A stretch of DNA of 64,000 nt, from positions 124,001 through 188,000 of the forward strand of contig CALCXM010000082.1 in assembly GCA_937905825.1 (NCBI GenBank), read 5' to 3'. Position numbers and translations under genes: made by a program. Position 1 is the stretch's first letter. Every line of letters begins with the position of its first letter. The DNA is from an uncultured bacterium. GTDB lineage: Bacteria; Planctomycetota; UBA1135; GCA-002686595. The notes beneath the pieces are model-generated. The model searched no databases. It saw only the letters and a program-made list of their open reading frames with translations, and had not been told where the DNA came from. Below, one piece after another: positions 52,051-61,107 of this stretch.

Positions 52051-55000
52051 ATGAGGTCTTTGCCCATGCGCAATTCTGCATTCCTGATCATCACTGCATT
52101 GCTCCTGGCCCTCGGAGGCTTTTGGTTCTTCTCCCAGGGAGGAGCGGACAAGCCGAGCGGCTCCTTGGCCTTGGAAAACAACGGTGATCCTGCATCAGCG
52201 CTGCTCGAACAGCCGGGGGAGTTGCCCAAACCGCAGGAAGAGGCGGGCCGCAAAGCGGAAGTCGCCAGCAGCGATCGGTCCGAGGCGGCGAGTGCGAGCG
52301 CTGCAACCAGCCCCGCGCCCAAGACAAAGGAAACGCTGAATGGGCGAGTGGTGAACGGCCTCGGGTCCGCGGTGGTCGGGGCCCAAGTGCGGATTGTCCC
52401 GGGGGATCTGTTTGCGGAAGCGTTTGCATTCGGTGCTGCGGGCGACCCGGACGGGATCGATACACGCGACGGAGAAGCGGTCACCACCGATGAGCGGGGG
52501 ATGTTTGTGATTGCTTCGAACCGCCGCGGAGAGATCACCTTTGAAGTGACCTGCCCGAACTACGCGCCCTTGACCGTGAGTCGAAAGGTGTCCGCAGGCA
52601 ACGCCTCCGAGGTCGGCGATCTGGTGATCGAACAAGGGGTGCGACTGTCTGGCTTGGTTCTTGACCAATCGGGCTCGGGCATTCCCGGAGTCGAAATTCG
52701 CAGGGGCCAACCGGACAGCGGCGGCTTTCGCATTCGCTTCTCCGGCCAACGCGAGGCACTGCTGGCGACCAGCGGGCCGAGTGGGGAGTTCGAGATCGAC
52801 GAGTTGATGGCCGGTCCCTACGCCATCACTTTGAACCACGCACTGCACCCCACCCTACGTGCGGAGGGTACAACCAAACGCCCAGGGGAATCGGTCGTGG
52901 GCTTGCGCTTCGTTTTGGAAGACGGCCATTCGATTGCGGGGGTCGCCCGGGAGATTCCTGCGGGACAGCACGCCAAGTACGTCGTGCGCGCTTACCCGAG
53001 CAGAGACGTTTCGAACGCGGCGGATTCGGAGGACCACTACGCGGACATGCGCTTGACGGAGATTGCGAACGATGGGCGTTTCCGCTTTCAAGGCTTGCGC
53101 GAAGGAACGTATCGGCTGCAGTTGATTGAGGCCAAGGGAACGGAGGACATGTTCGCCAATGGTCAGTCATCCTCCGTCGTTGCGAAGACTGGAGACGTGG
53201 ACGTTGAGCTCGCCTTGCGCGAAGCGATGGGCGTGACGTTTCGAGTGGTGGATGCGAGCAGCGGGGAGCCCTGCATCACCTACGCGGCCAGTGTTGGAGA
53301 CACGATCTTCGGTGCTCGAACCCTTCAAGAAACAGAACATGAAGATGGTCGCACCACCGTCGAAAGTGTCGATGTGCGCGGCGATAGTTCCCTGGCCGAC
53401 ATTCACGTGAGGGCTGCCGGCTACACGCCCGCGACTTTAGAGAACGTCGACTTGATGCCAGGTGTGGTGAAGGACATCGGAGTCATTCGCTTGGAACGCG
53501 CGCCGACCATCACGGTGGAGGTTCTCGACGCTACGACCAAGCAACCCATCCAGGGAGCCCGGGTGAGCCTTTCGAAGATGATGGTGGATCGCATGGGCAG
53601 CGGGCGGCGCATGTCGTTCAGTATGGGCGGTGAAGGAGACACAGAGGGCGAAGAGGGCGAAGAACCCGACCTTGGGGCCCTGATCGGGGGCGGATCGAAC
53701 CGCGCGAAGACGGATGAGAATGGCCTGGCCGAGGTCGCGAGTCTGCCGGGCCAGCGTTGCCAAATCAGCGCGAAGCACGGTGACTACGCGGACGGGGAAT
53801 TGCTCGACCTGGAGCTACCCCTCGCCGCTGACGAACGCTACACGCTCTTGATGACCCGCGGGGGCACCGTGACGGTCACGGTGTACGACGCCGACGGCAA
53901 CTTGGCGAAAGGTGTGCCTGTTGTGCAAACCCTCGTATCGGAAAGTGCTCCACTGATCTTTGGGGGAGGCGGTGGCCGCAAGAGCCGGAAGGATGGCACC
54001 CTGGTGTTCAAGCACCTGTCTCCGGGAACTCACAACTTCAAGATTTCAGAGCCTGGGGGAGCCGGCGGGTTCAACACGAACGGCGCCCAGGTCGTGATCA
54101 TGGGCGGGCCGGATGACTCGGTCGATCCTGGCGAAGACGTGCTGGTGACGGAGGGCGCTGACCTACAAGTGACCCTGCGCAAGAAGCCCGAGGGTTCCCT
54201 GGCCGGCAAACTGACGGAAGTAGGAGAGCCCCTGGCCGGTGCCAACTTGGCCTTCAAAGCGAAGAGCAGCGGGCGACCGGTGGGAATGATGGGCATGCCA
54301 GATTTTGGCGGTGGCAAGGAAGTCATGACCAACGGCGCCGGCTCTTTCCTGATGGAAGGCCTGACGGTCGGGACCTACACGGTGACCGTCACGCACCCCG
54401 ATCGCATCATGCCGATCGAGTACGAGGCGGAGATTCGTGCGGGCAAGAACAAGCAAGACTACGACCTGCCACTCGCCATCCTGGAGGGGCGCGTGACGGA
54501 CCCGGAAGGCAAGCCCATCGTGGGCATTGACGTGAGCCCCACTCGCTACCGCGCAGCGGGTAGCCAGCAAGGGACGCGCGTGATGATGGCGATGATTCGG
54601 AGCGACGGCGGTGGTGGCGCGGTGACCATGAGCACAGGTCCTGCGGAAGGTTCCGCACGCACCGATGAGGAGGGCCGCTACACCCTACGCGGGGTGACTC
54701 CCGAGGTGGATCTGGTGGTGGAGTCCTCCTCTTCGAAGTACCAAAAAGGTCAGTCGCAGAAAGTCTCTGTGGCGCAGAACGAGACCCGTTCGAACGTGGA
54801 TTTGACCCTGGAAGCGGCGGGCAGCGTGACCGTCACCGTGCGCAATCCGGATGGTAGCCCGGCCGAGTTTGTCATTGTGAGCCTCGACTACGCAGGAGAA
54901 GCAGAACCGATGCCCGAGCAACAGCGGGAGTTCACGGGGGAAACCGGACTGGCCACGGCCCGCGGCCTCCGTCCGGGCTTCTGGCGAGTGTCCGGCCGTA

Positions 55001-55110
55001 CGGTGTCCATGGGCCCAGGTGGGGCCAATTCTGACGAGCGCACCACGGAGACCGCGGAGGTCGAGATCGTCGCGTGGGAAACCGCCGAACTGACCCTAGA
55101 ATTGGATTGA
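52051..55110 (+). CDS. Large exported protein of carboxypeptidase-regulatory-like repeats (paralogue 1)
   Basis: About 1019 residues. A membrane-anchor or signal segment (NSAFLIITALLLALGGFWFFSQ) is followed by a Ser/Ala/Glu-rich linker. The remainder is eight or more beta-sandwich units of the CarboxypepD_reg/SpaA-like type, each with a G.V.D..G.P..GA/V pattern (LNGRVVNGLGSAVVGAQVRI, LSGLVLDQSGSGIPGVEIRR, LEGRVTDPEGKPIVGIDVSP) and a DE.G.F/YTLRGV ending. No enzyme motif is seen. An acidic GEEGEEPD patch and a glycine-rich loop lie mid-protein. ATG 52051 is preferred, with 52066 equally possible. The next gene encodes a similar protein 66 bp downstream, pointing to tandem duplication. Confidence 0.8.
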   Translation: MRSLPMRNSAFLIITALLLALGGFWFFSQGGADKPSGSLALENNGDPASALLEQPGELPKPQEEAGRKAEVASSDRSEAASASAATSPAPKTKETLNGRVVNGLGSAVVGAQVRIVPGDLFAEAFAFGAAGDPDGIDTRDGEAVTTDERGMFVIASNRRGEITFEVTCPNYAPLTVSRKVSAGNASEVGDLVIEQGVRLSGLVLDQSGSGIPGVEIRRGQPDSGGFRIRFSGQREALLATSGPSGEFEIDELMAGPYAITLNHALHPTLRAEGTTKRPGESVVGLRFVLEDGHSIAGVAREIPAGQHAKYVVRAYPSRDVSNAADSEDHYADMRLTEIANDGRFRFQGLREGTYRLQLIEAKGTEDMFANGQSSSVVAKTGDVDVELALREAMGVTFRVVDASSGEPCITYAASVGDTIFGARTLQETEHEDGRTTVESVDVRGDSSLADIHVRAAGYTPATLENVDLMPGVVKDIGVIRLERAPTITVEVLDATTKQPIQGARVSLSKMMVDRMGSGRRMSFSMGGEGDTEGEEGEEPDLGALIGGGSNRAKTDENGLAEVASLPGQRCQISAKHGDYADGELLDLELPLAADERYTLLMTRGGTVTVTVYDADGNLAKGVPVVQTLVSESAPLIFGGGGGRKSRKDGTLVFKHLSPGTHNFKISEPGGAGGFNTNGAQVVIMGGPDDSVDPGEDVLVTEGADLQVTLRKKPEGSLAGKLTEVGEPLAGANLAFKAKSSGRPVGMMGMPDFGGGKEVMTNGAGSFLMEGLTVGTYTVTVTHPDRIMPIEYEAEIRAGKNKQDYDLPLAILEGRVTDPEGKPIVGIDVSPTRYRAAGSQQGTRVMMAMIRSDGGGGAVTMSTGPAEGSARTDEEGRYTLRGVTPEVDLVVESSSSKYQKGQSQKVSVAQNETRSNVDLTLEAAGSVTVTVRNPDGSPAEFVIVSLDYAGEAEPMPEQQREFTGETGLATARGLRPGFWRVSGRTVSMGPGGANSDERTTETAEVEIVAWETAELTLELD

Positions 55111-55176
55111 GCGAGTAGGCTGGAAGCGTTCTTCTGCAGGGTCTCGCGTCGCCTGGCTGCAGCACTCCGCCCGCCT

Positions 55177-58100
55177 ATGAAACTGAAACGACTTCCCGTA
55201 CTCCCCCTGCTCCTGGGCCTGGTCGTGCTCGGGTTCTGGTTCATCCAATCGGGGGGCCAGGGACCCGACGCGGGAGCCGGTCCGGGGGGAGAGGGGGTGG
55301 TCTTTGCTGGCGAAGACGGCGCACTGACCCTGGCGGGACGCCCGTCGGATCCAGACCTGGAACAGGACGCCGGGACGGGACGCCAGGAGGTCGAGTTGGA
55401 GCCACTGCCCCTGGCCGAATCCGCTACTCCGGAAGTGGAGCCCGAGCCCGGATTCGACACGCGCTTGATCGGGACAGTCCTGCGCACAGCAGGCGGCCCG
55501 ATCCCCGGGGCGAACGTGGTCTTGCGCAAGGCCTTCCCTTGGTTCACTCCACCCGCCAACGCGGAGCCCTTGAGCTCCATGGGGAAGCCCTCCCCAGCCT
55601 TCCTTGCGGTCAGCGATGAGGAGGGCAAGTTCACGCTCTTCGACCTGCCCGCTGGACAGTACAGCATGGCCATCAGCGCCGAGCGCTATGCACCGCTCAG
55701 TCGTCACGGCCTCGAAATTCCCGTGCACGTGGACTACGACATTGGCGAGTTCAAAATGGAACTCGGCATTCGACTGGAGGGCCGCGTGTTGGGCCCCAAG
55801 GGCAAAGGAATGGAAGGGGTCGCCGTGCTCTCCGCCATCACCCGGCACGCGGGCCACACCCGGTTGGAATTGCCCGGCCTCGGAGTGCCCTTGGGACATT
55901 CGGGCCCTGACGGAGAGTTTTCAGTGGCCGGCCTGGCACCGGGAGGATGGCATCTGATCTTTGATGCGCCCGGCTACCGCATTGAGGAATTGCAAGGGGA
56001 GACGGAACCCGCGGGCCAAGCAGAGCGTGGCTTGCTGGTCGCCTTGGATACCGGGCAGTTCATTCGTGGCAGTGTGAGCGGTTTGGATCCCGTGGCGGAA
56101 GGACCCCTGCGAGTTGCGGTGCGCACGGCCAAGGATCAACCGACCGCCGCAAGCGATGAACTCACCGAAACGGAGAAGCTGCGAGCACGCAGCGCCCCCG
56201 TCTTGGCAGATGGCAGGTTCGAAGTATCGGGCCTCGCCCCGGGGGTCAAGTATCGCTTGCACCTCGAGCGTCAGAAGCCCCCAGCGGACGTGGACGTCGT
56301 CGCGGGAAGAGAACAACCAGAGCAATGGACCAAGGTCTCCGGGGTCGATCACTTGGAGTCGTTGCCCGGGCTCGGCGAAGTGGAGTTCAAGTACCTGGAG
56401 GAAGCCTCGGTCGTGTTCAAGGCCACGCACAAGGAGAGCGGCAAAGCTCTTGGGAGTTTCCGCGTCCAGGTCAGCGGCTCCAAGTTGGGGGGCGCGGGGT
56501 TGCTGAAAGGAGAAGACGGGGAAACGCGCACCGATTTTCCCGGGGGCGACGCACGCTTTGAAGGACTGCGTCCACCGGAACTTGGAACCTCGATCACGGT
56601 GCGCGTTACCGCCGATGGCTACGCAGACTTCGTCAAGCAGAACTTGATGCTGCGCCCCGGGGAGGCACTGGAGATCGAAGAAGTCCGACTGAGCCCGGCT
56701 CCCATGGGCGAGGTTCTCGTGCTGGACAAGAAAACCGGGGAGCCCATTCCCCTGGCGCGCGTCGCCTACTCCAAGGCGGTGGACGCGGGCAAAATTGCAC
56801 GCTACTTGAAAGCCGAGGGGGACCTGCCGGGGGCCACCGATACCTTGCGCTTTGGGGCATGCGACGAAAAGGGAGTGGCGCGCCTGACCCTTTGGGAGGG
56901 GTCGATCTGTGCTGTGCGCGCTGTCGCCACGGGCTATCAAAAGGGTGAGCAAAAAACCCTCGCGCCGCCCTACGACGAAGTGCTGCACCTCGAGCTTGTG
57001 CGTGGTGGACAAATCACCGTCAACGTGACCGACGACCAGGGCGAACCCGTGCCGGGCATGTACGTCCAACACTCGATCGACGGCAGTACCCAGCGCAACA
57101 ATCACTACTGGGATCCCGACTCCGGCTTGGAGAACAAGACAGGCGAAGACGGCCAAGTTGTGTTCCTCAACCTTCCCATGGGCAAGCATGGCTTCCAAGC
57201 TCTGGAGACCATCAGTCGCTACGGTCGGGGGGGAGAGGATGCGGGCTTCGAAGCGAAGGGCGACATCTACCTCGAAGAAGGAGAGACGAAAGTTCTCGAC
57301 CTGCGTGTGGCCGCCCGGGGTGGGTTGAACTTGACGCTTTTGGAGCAGGGTCTCCCATTGGAAGGCGCCCTGATCAAGATTCAGCCTCTCGGCGAAAGCG
57401 CGGCGCGCAACAGCTTTTGGTTTGGCGCCCAGAACCAGGATCCGCGCACGCAAGTGTCGGACTACGCGGGGCGCGCCATCTTCAAGGGCATCAAGGTGGG
57501 GGAGTACCTCCTGCGCGTTTCCCATGGGGATCGCCGCATGGTCGTGCACCGCGAGATTCGCGTGACCCGCGAGCCGCTCGATCTCCAAATCGAACTGGGC
57601 CTGACCACCATCGAAGGGCGAGTCACGGATCCTTCGGGCTCGCCCATCCAAGGCGTGACCATGGACGTTCGCCCCGCCGAGGACTCGAACATGGATCGGG
57701 ACATGAACGACTACCGCATGCGAATCTCCGAGGACGAGAACGGCAATGCGGACTACAACTACGAGTCGATCAAGACTTGGAGCATTCGCACGGACTCGGA
57801 TGGTCGCTACACCTTGCGCGGGGTGGCCCCGGAAGTCCTGCTAAAGACCTCCGCGCTCAGCCCCTATGTCGTGGTGGAAGAGCGCCAGCTTGGTCCCCTC
57901 GGGATTCAAGAGTACGTGGGCTCCTTCGATTTCGTGCTCGAGCGGGCCGGAGTTCTGGACCTGCGACTGGACGGCGTGCAACGCCAGCAGCGGGACGGCT
58001 ATTCGTTCCATCTCACGCGATTTGAGGGAGAGGAAGAAAAGGAGAGCCAAACCCGTGCCATGCGAGAATGGCGCTCTAACCTAGAGGTCGAGTCCCTGCG

Positions 58101-58212
58101 CCCCGGAAAGTGGCGAGTGCGCCTGCACCACAAAGACGAGGATGCGGCGCTCGACGAGAGGGAGATCACCGTCCAGGTGGGGGAGACCACTCGGATCACT
58201 TTCAGTCCCTAG
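55177..58212 (+). CDS. Large exported protein of carboxypeptidase-regulatory-like repeats (paralogue 2)
   Basis: A 1011-residue protein with an N-terminal hydrophobic anchor (LPVLPLLLGLVVLGFWFIQSGG) matching paralogue 1 in layout. Repeated beta domains follow, e.g. LIGTVLRTAGGPIPGANVVL, LEGRVLGPKGKGMEGVAVLS and IEGRVTDPSGSPIQGVTMDV, with the same DSDGRYTLRGVAPEV motif. The final ~120 residues parallel the end of paralogue 1 (LRPGKWRVR against LRPGFWRVSG). The shared pattern and anchor indicate the two arose by duplication. The role is probably a structural or protein-binding one in the periplasm or at the cell surface. The HAD phosphatase gene starts 23 bp later. Confidence 0.8.
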   Translation: MKLKRLPVLPLLLGLVVLGFWFIQSGGQGPDAGAGPGGEGVVFAGEDGALTLAGRPSDPDLEQDAGTGRQEVELEPLPLAESATPEVEPEPGFDTRLIGTVLRTAGGPIPGANVVLRKAFPWFTPPANAEPLSSMGKPSPAFLAVSDEEGKFTLFDLPAGQYSMAISAERYAPLSRHGLEIPVHVDYDIGEFKMELGIRLEGRVLGPKGKGMEGVAVLSAITRHAGHTRLELPGLGVPLGHSGPDGEFSVAGLAPGGWHLIFDAPGYRIEELQGETEPAGQAERGLLVALDTGQFIRGSVSGLDPVAEGPLRVAVRTAKDQPTAASDELTETEKLRARSAPVLADGRFEVSGLAPGVKYRLHLERQKPPADVDVVAGREQPEQWTKVSGVDHLESLPGLGEVEFKYLEEASVVFKATHKESGKALGSFRVQVSGSKLGGAGLLKGEDGETRTDFPGGDARFEGLRPPELGTSITVRVTADGYADFVKQNLMLRPGEALEIEEVRLSPAPMGEVLVLDKKTGEPIPLARVAYSKAVDAGKIARYLKAEGDLPGATDTLRFGACDEKGVARLTLWEGSICAVRAVATGYQKGEQKTLAPPYDEVLHLELVRGGQITVNVTDDQGEPVPGMYVQHSIDGSTQRNNHYWDPDSGLENKTGEDGQVVFLNLPMGKHGFQALETISRYGRGGEDAGFEAKGDIYLEEGETKVLDLRVAARGGLNLTLLEQGLPLEGALIKIQPLGESAARNSFWFGAQNQDPRTQVSDYAGRAIFKGIKVGEYLLRVSHGDRRMVVHREIRVTREPLDLQIELGLTTIEGRVTDPSGSPIQGVTMDVRPAEDSNMDRDMNDYRMRISEDENGNADYNYESIKTWSIRTDSDGRYTLRGVAPEVLLKTSALSPYVVVEERQLGPLGIQEYVGSFDFVLERAGVLDLRLDGVQRQQRDGYSFHLTRFEGEEEKESQTRAMREWRSNLEVESLRPGKWRVRLHHKDEDAALDEREITVQVGETTRITFSP

Positions 58213-58235
58213 CTAGCCGTGCGCGACGCACACCC

Positions 58236-59084
58236 ATGAATCAGAACGGAAACTACGATGCGGTCCTCTTGGATTTGGACGGCACCCTGCTCGACGGGCA
58301 AGGCAAAATCCGACCGCGCAATGCGTCGGTGCTGCGCGCCCTTTCCGAGTCCGGTATCGAAGTGATGATCGCCACCGGGCGTTCCACCCGCGCCACCTTG
58401 CCCGTGGTGCATGAGCTGGGGCTCGATTCCCCCATGCTGGTCTTCAATGGGGCGGGGATCTATTGCCCGAAAGAAGGCAAGCTCATCGAAGAGCGCATCT
58501 TGTCCAACCGAGTGATGGAACGTGCGCTTCGATTCGCCAAGGAACGCAATCTCTTGACGGTCGTTCAAAAGGCGGAAGCAAAGTTTGCAAGCCCGGCCAA
58601 CACCCATGATGAGCGTCGGGCCCTGGAGTTCTTTCACGGCTTGGAAGTGTTGGACAGCCACGATCTCCCCGATGAGTACGTGATCCGCGTGATCTACTAT
58701 TCCGCAGATCACGACTCATGCCAAGCGCTGCAAGATGATGTTCAAGTGGCCTTGGACGCCCCTCTGTTCTTGACCAACTTCCCCCTCAATCTGCTGGTTT
58801 CCCATCGGGATTCACCCCTGCATGTGGTGGATGTTCATCCGCCGTCTCGGGGCAAGGCGGAGGGCCTGCGCTTCCTTCAGGAGACGCACGGGATCGCTCC
58901 CGAACGGGTTGTGGCCATCGGCGACGCGAGCAACGACTTGGACATGCTCGAGGCGGCCGGACTAGGTGTTGCCATGGGCGGCAGCAGTCAGCGGGTCCAG
59001 AACTCCGCGGACCGGGTCATCGGTCACCACGACTCCGATGCCATCGCGGATCTGCTCCAAGAACTCTTCGTGGGAAGGTGTTGA
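58236..59084 (+). CDS. HAD-superfamily Cof-like phosphatase
   Basis: A 282-residue type IIB HAD hydrolase. Motif I is LLDLDGTLLDG (nucleophile Asp13), motif II VMIATGRSTRA, motif III around SRGKAEGLRFL with the catalytic Lys, and motif IV IGDASNDLDMLEAAGLGVAM. Such enzymes dephosphorylate sugar phosphates, flavin mononucleotide or PLP. The cap domain lies between motifs II and III. The ATG at 58236 follows paralogue 2 by 23 bp, so cotranscription is likely. Confidence 0.92.
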   Translation: MNQNGNYDAVLLDLDGTLLDGQGKIRPRNASVLRALSESGIEVMIATGRSTRATLPVVHELGLDSPMLVFNGAGIYCPKEGKLIEERILSNRVMERALRFAKERNLLTVVQKAEAKFASPANTHDERRALEFFHGLEVLDSHDLPDEYVIRVIYYSADHDSCQALQDDVQVALDAPLFLTNFPLNLLVSHRDSPLHVVDVHPPSRGKAEGLRFLQETHGIAPERVVAIGDASNDLDMLEAAGLGVAMGGSSQRVQNSADRVIGHHDSDAIADLLQELFVGRC

Positions 59085-59182
59085 GCGCTGGGGAAGAGCG
59101 GCTCAGTCGCCCACCCTGCCCATGCACCTAATCCTCGTCGTGACCACGACATAGGGCCATACGGGCGCTTGAGGCCACTAAT

Positions 59183-59209
59183 GCGTTCCTGGAAACACTC
59201 CAGGAACGC
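59183..59209. terminator. 11-bp perfect stem-loop, candidate terminator of the HAD gene
   Basis: GCGTTCCTGGA and TCCAGGAACGC are perfect inverted copies around a 5-nt loop (AACAC), about 100 bp after the HAD stop and 130 bp before the VCBS gene. No T-run follows in either direction, so a protein-binding dyad or an mRNA-stabilising hairpin remains possible. Confidence 0.5.
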
Positions 59210-59337
59210 GAGATTTCGAACCCTAGGAGGGGAGATATCGGTAGCTTTACGGCGGACCGTCCCTTCCGCGGATGGGCACTGACCTTCCTAGATCCCGGTG
59301 TAGATTGATCTCGCCGGGGAACCTCAGAGAGACACCC

Positions 59338-61014
59338 ATGTTGAAAACCACTCCCGTATTGACCTCCTTGGCCTTGGTCGCTGCGACCAGCTCCGCATTC
59401 GGCCAGCTCACGCTCACGCTCTCCGACACCGATCAAGTGGGCGGCACCCTGGGGCCCCCGGATGCAGCGGATATCGCCGTGTTCGACCTCAACCATGACG
59501 GGTTCATGGACATCATCAGCTACAACGTCGACGGGATTCTCGCTCCGCCGATGCAGGCGGACTTCCTGGCGATCATGCTCGGAAACGGGGACGGCACCTT
59601 CCAACCGGTTGCGAACAGCATCGCCACGGGTCTGACCCTTTTGATGCCCGCCGAGCACCGCTCGCGCATGATGGTCGGTGAGTTCACCGGCGACAGCAAC
59701 CCGGACATTGTGATCACTCACCATGGCACCCACGAGGTGGCTTTGATCCCGAACGACGGAGTTGGCGGGTTTGGCACGCCAACCCAATTCGATACGGGCG
59801 CGCCGGTGGCGAGTTTGCACGTGGACGACTACAACGAGGACGGCCTTGATGACGTGCTGGCCGTGAGCCTGGCGGGTTACAACCTGACCTTCTTCGCCGG
59901 CACGGGCAGCGGACTGGCCGCGGGTGTTGGCATGTTGAGCGGCTCCCTGAGTGCCCACCAGCCCTGGGACTTTGACGTGGCCGACATGGACAACGACGGC
60001 CACCTGGATGTGGTGATCCCTTACCAGTTGGATGAGACCAACACTGCCGTGAACAAGGCCATTGGCTATCGCGGGGCTGGCGACGGCACTTTCGACATGC
60101 TGAACCCGTTCCTGGTGGACGTTGGCCCGATCCTCGCAAACTCCCGCACCTTCGTTCAATGCGACGACCTGGACCGCGACGGTTTCCTCGATGTGGTCGC
60201 CGTACGCGACAACCACACGGGCGGCACCGCTGACCATCTGTTTGCTGCCTACGGCAACGGCGCCGGGTACGGTGCGGCCCAGGCTTACAGCGTCAGCGGC
60301 CAAGAAAACCTCTCTGAGTTCACCCTGGCGGACATGGACTTCGACGGGAACCTCGACATCGTGACGATTTGCAACGGACCCTTCGTGATGGAGGTTTTGC
60401 TAGGTGACGGCATGCGTGGCTTCACCGCCCAGGGCAACATCGATCCCATGGGGCCCGCTGGCATGTACTCCGTGCACGCGGCGGATGTCACGGGCGACGC
60501 CAAGCTCGACGTGGTGCTCGGATTCCAGTTCACCGGCCACGTCCTGGTGTATCGCAACGACACGCTGGGTACCCCCGGGCCAGGTACGGCCTACTGCTTC
60601 GGCGACGCTGCCTGCCCTTGCGGGAACCTTGGATCCTCCAACACGGGCTGCCTGACCTCCAGCGCAAGCGGCGGGCAGCTTGCGGGCTCCGGTGTGGCGA
60701 GCGTCTTCAATGACACGGTGGTGCTCGAGGTGGCCGGCGCTCCCGCCAGTGTGCCCGGGGTCTACTTCTCAGGCATCAACGCGACCGGCGGGGCCTTGTT
60801 CGGCGACGGCAAGCTGTGCGTGAGTGGTCCGATCAAGCGCTTGGGCGTGGTCTTCACCGATGGCAGCGGCCAGGCTCAGACCCCCTTCTCGGTCTCAGGG
60901 ACCGAAGGCCTGTCGGCAGGTGATCTGCGCCACTACCAGTACTGGTTCCGTGATGTCCCAGGACCCTGTGGTTCTGGCTTCAACACCACCAACGCCTATA
61001 GCATTCAGTGGTAG
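59338..61014 (+). CDS. Secreted VCBS/FG-GAP repeat protein with Cys-type C-terminal domain
   Basis: A 558-residue protein: signal peptide MLKTTPVLTSLALVAATSSAFG, then about six FG-GAP/VCBS repeats with calcium-binding DxDxDG-like loops (DLNHDGFMDIIS, DYNEDGLDDVL, DMDNDGHLDVVI, DLDRDGFLDVVA, DMDFDGNLDIVT, DVTGDAKLDVVL), forming a beta-propeller. The last ~140 residues are the C-terminal domain shared in this window: YCFGDAACPCGN, GCLTSSASGG, FGDGKLCVSG, WFRDVPGPCGSGFN. A short hairpin right after the stop is the probable terminator. The role is probably surface binding or adhesion. Confidence 0.9.
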   Translation: MLKTTPVLTSLALVAATSSAFGQLTLTLSDTDQVGGTLGPPDAADIAVFDLNHDGFMDIISYNVDGILAPPMQADFLAIMLGNGDGTFQPVANSIATGLTLLMPAEHRSRMMVGEFTGDSNPDIVITHHGTHEVALIPNDGVGGFGTPTQFDTGAPVASLHVDDYNEDGLDDVLAVSLAGYNLTFFAGTGSGLAAGVGMLSGSLSAHQPWDFDVADMDNDGHLDVVIPYQLDETNTAVNKAIGYRGAGDGTFDMLNPFLVDVGPILANSRTFVQCDDLDRDGFLDVVAVRDNHTGGTADHLFAAYGNGAGYGAAQAYSVSGQENLSEFTLADMDFDGNLDIVTICNGPFVMEVLLGDGMRGFTAQGNIDPMGPAGMYSVHAADVTGDAKLDVVLGFQFTGHVLVYRNDTLGTPGPGTAYCFGDAACPCGNLGSSNTGCLTSSASGGQLAGSGVASVFNDTVVLEVAGAPASVPGVYFSGINATGGALFGDGKLCVSGPIKRLGVVFTDGSGQAQTPFSVSGTEGLSAGDLRHYQYWFRDVPGPCGSGFNTTNAYSIQW

Positions 61015-61020
61015 GAAGGT

Positions 61021-61039
61021 GGCTACGGTTTCCGTAGCC
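61021..61039 (+). terminator. Hairpin after VCBS gene, weak terminator candidate
   Basis: GGCTACGG and CCGTAGCC form an 8-bp perfect stem with a TTT loop, 6 bp past the stop codon. No T-run follows, so efficiency is doubtful. Confidence 0.45.
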
Positions 61040-61107
61040 TGCTGATTCGGGGAGGGTGGCCTGGTCCACTCTCCCACAAGTCCTACCCGCGAGGATTCCC
61101 ATACTCC

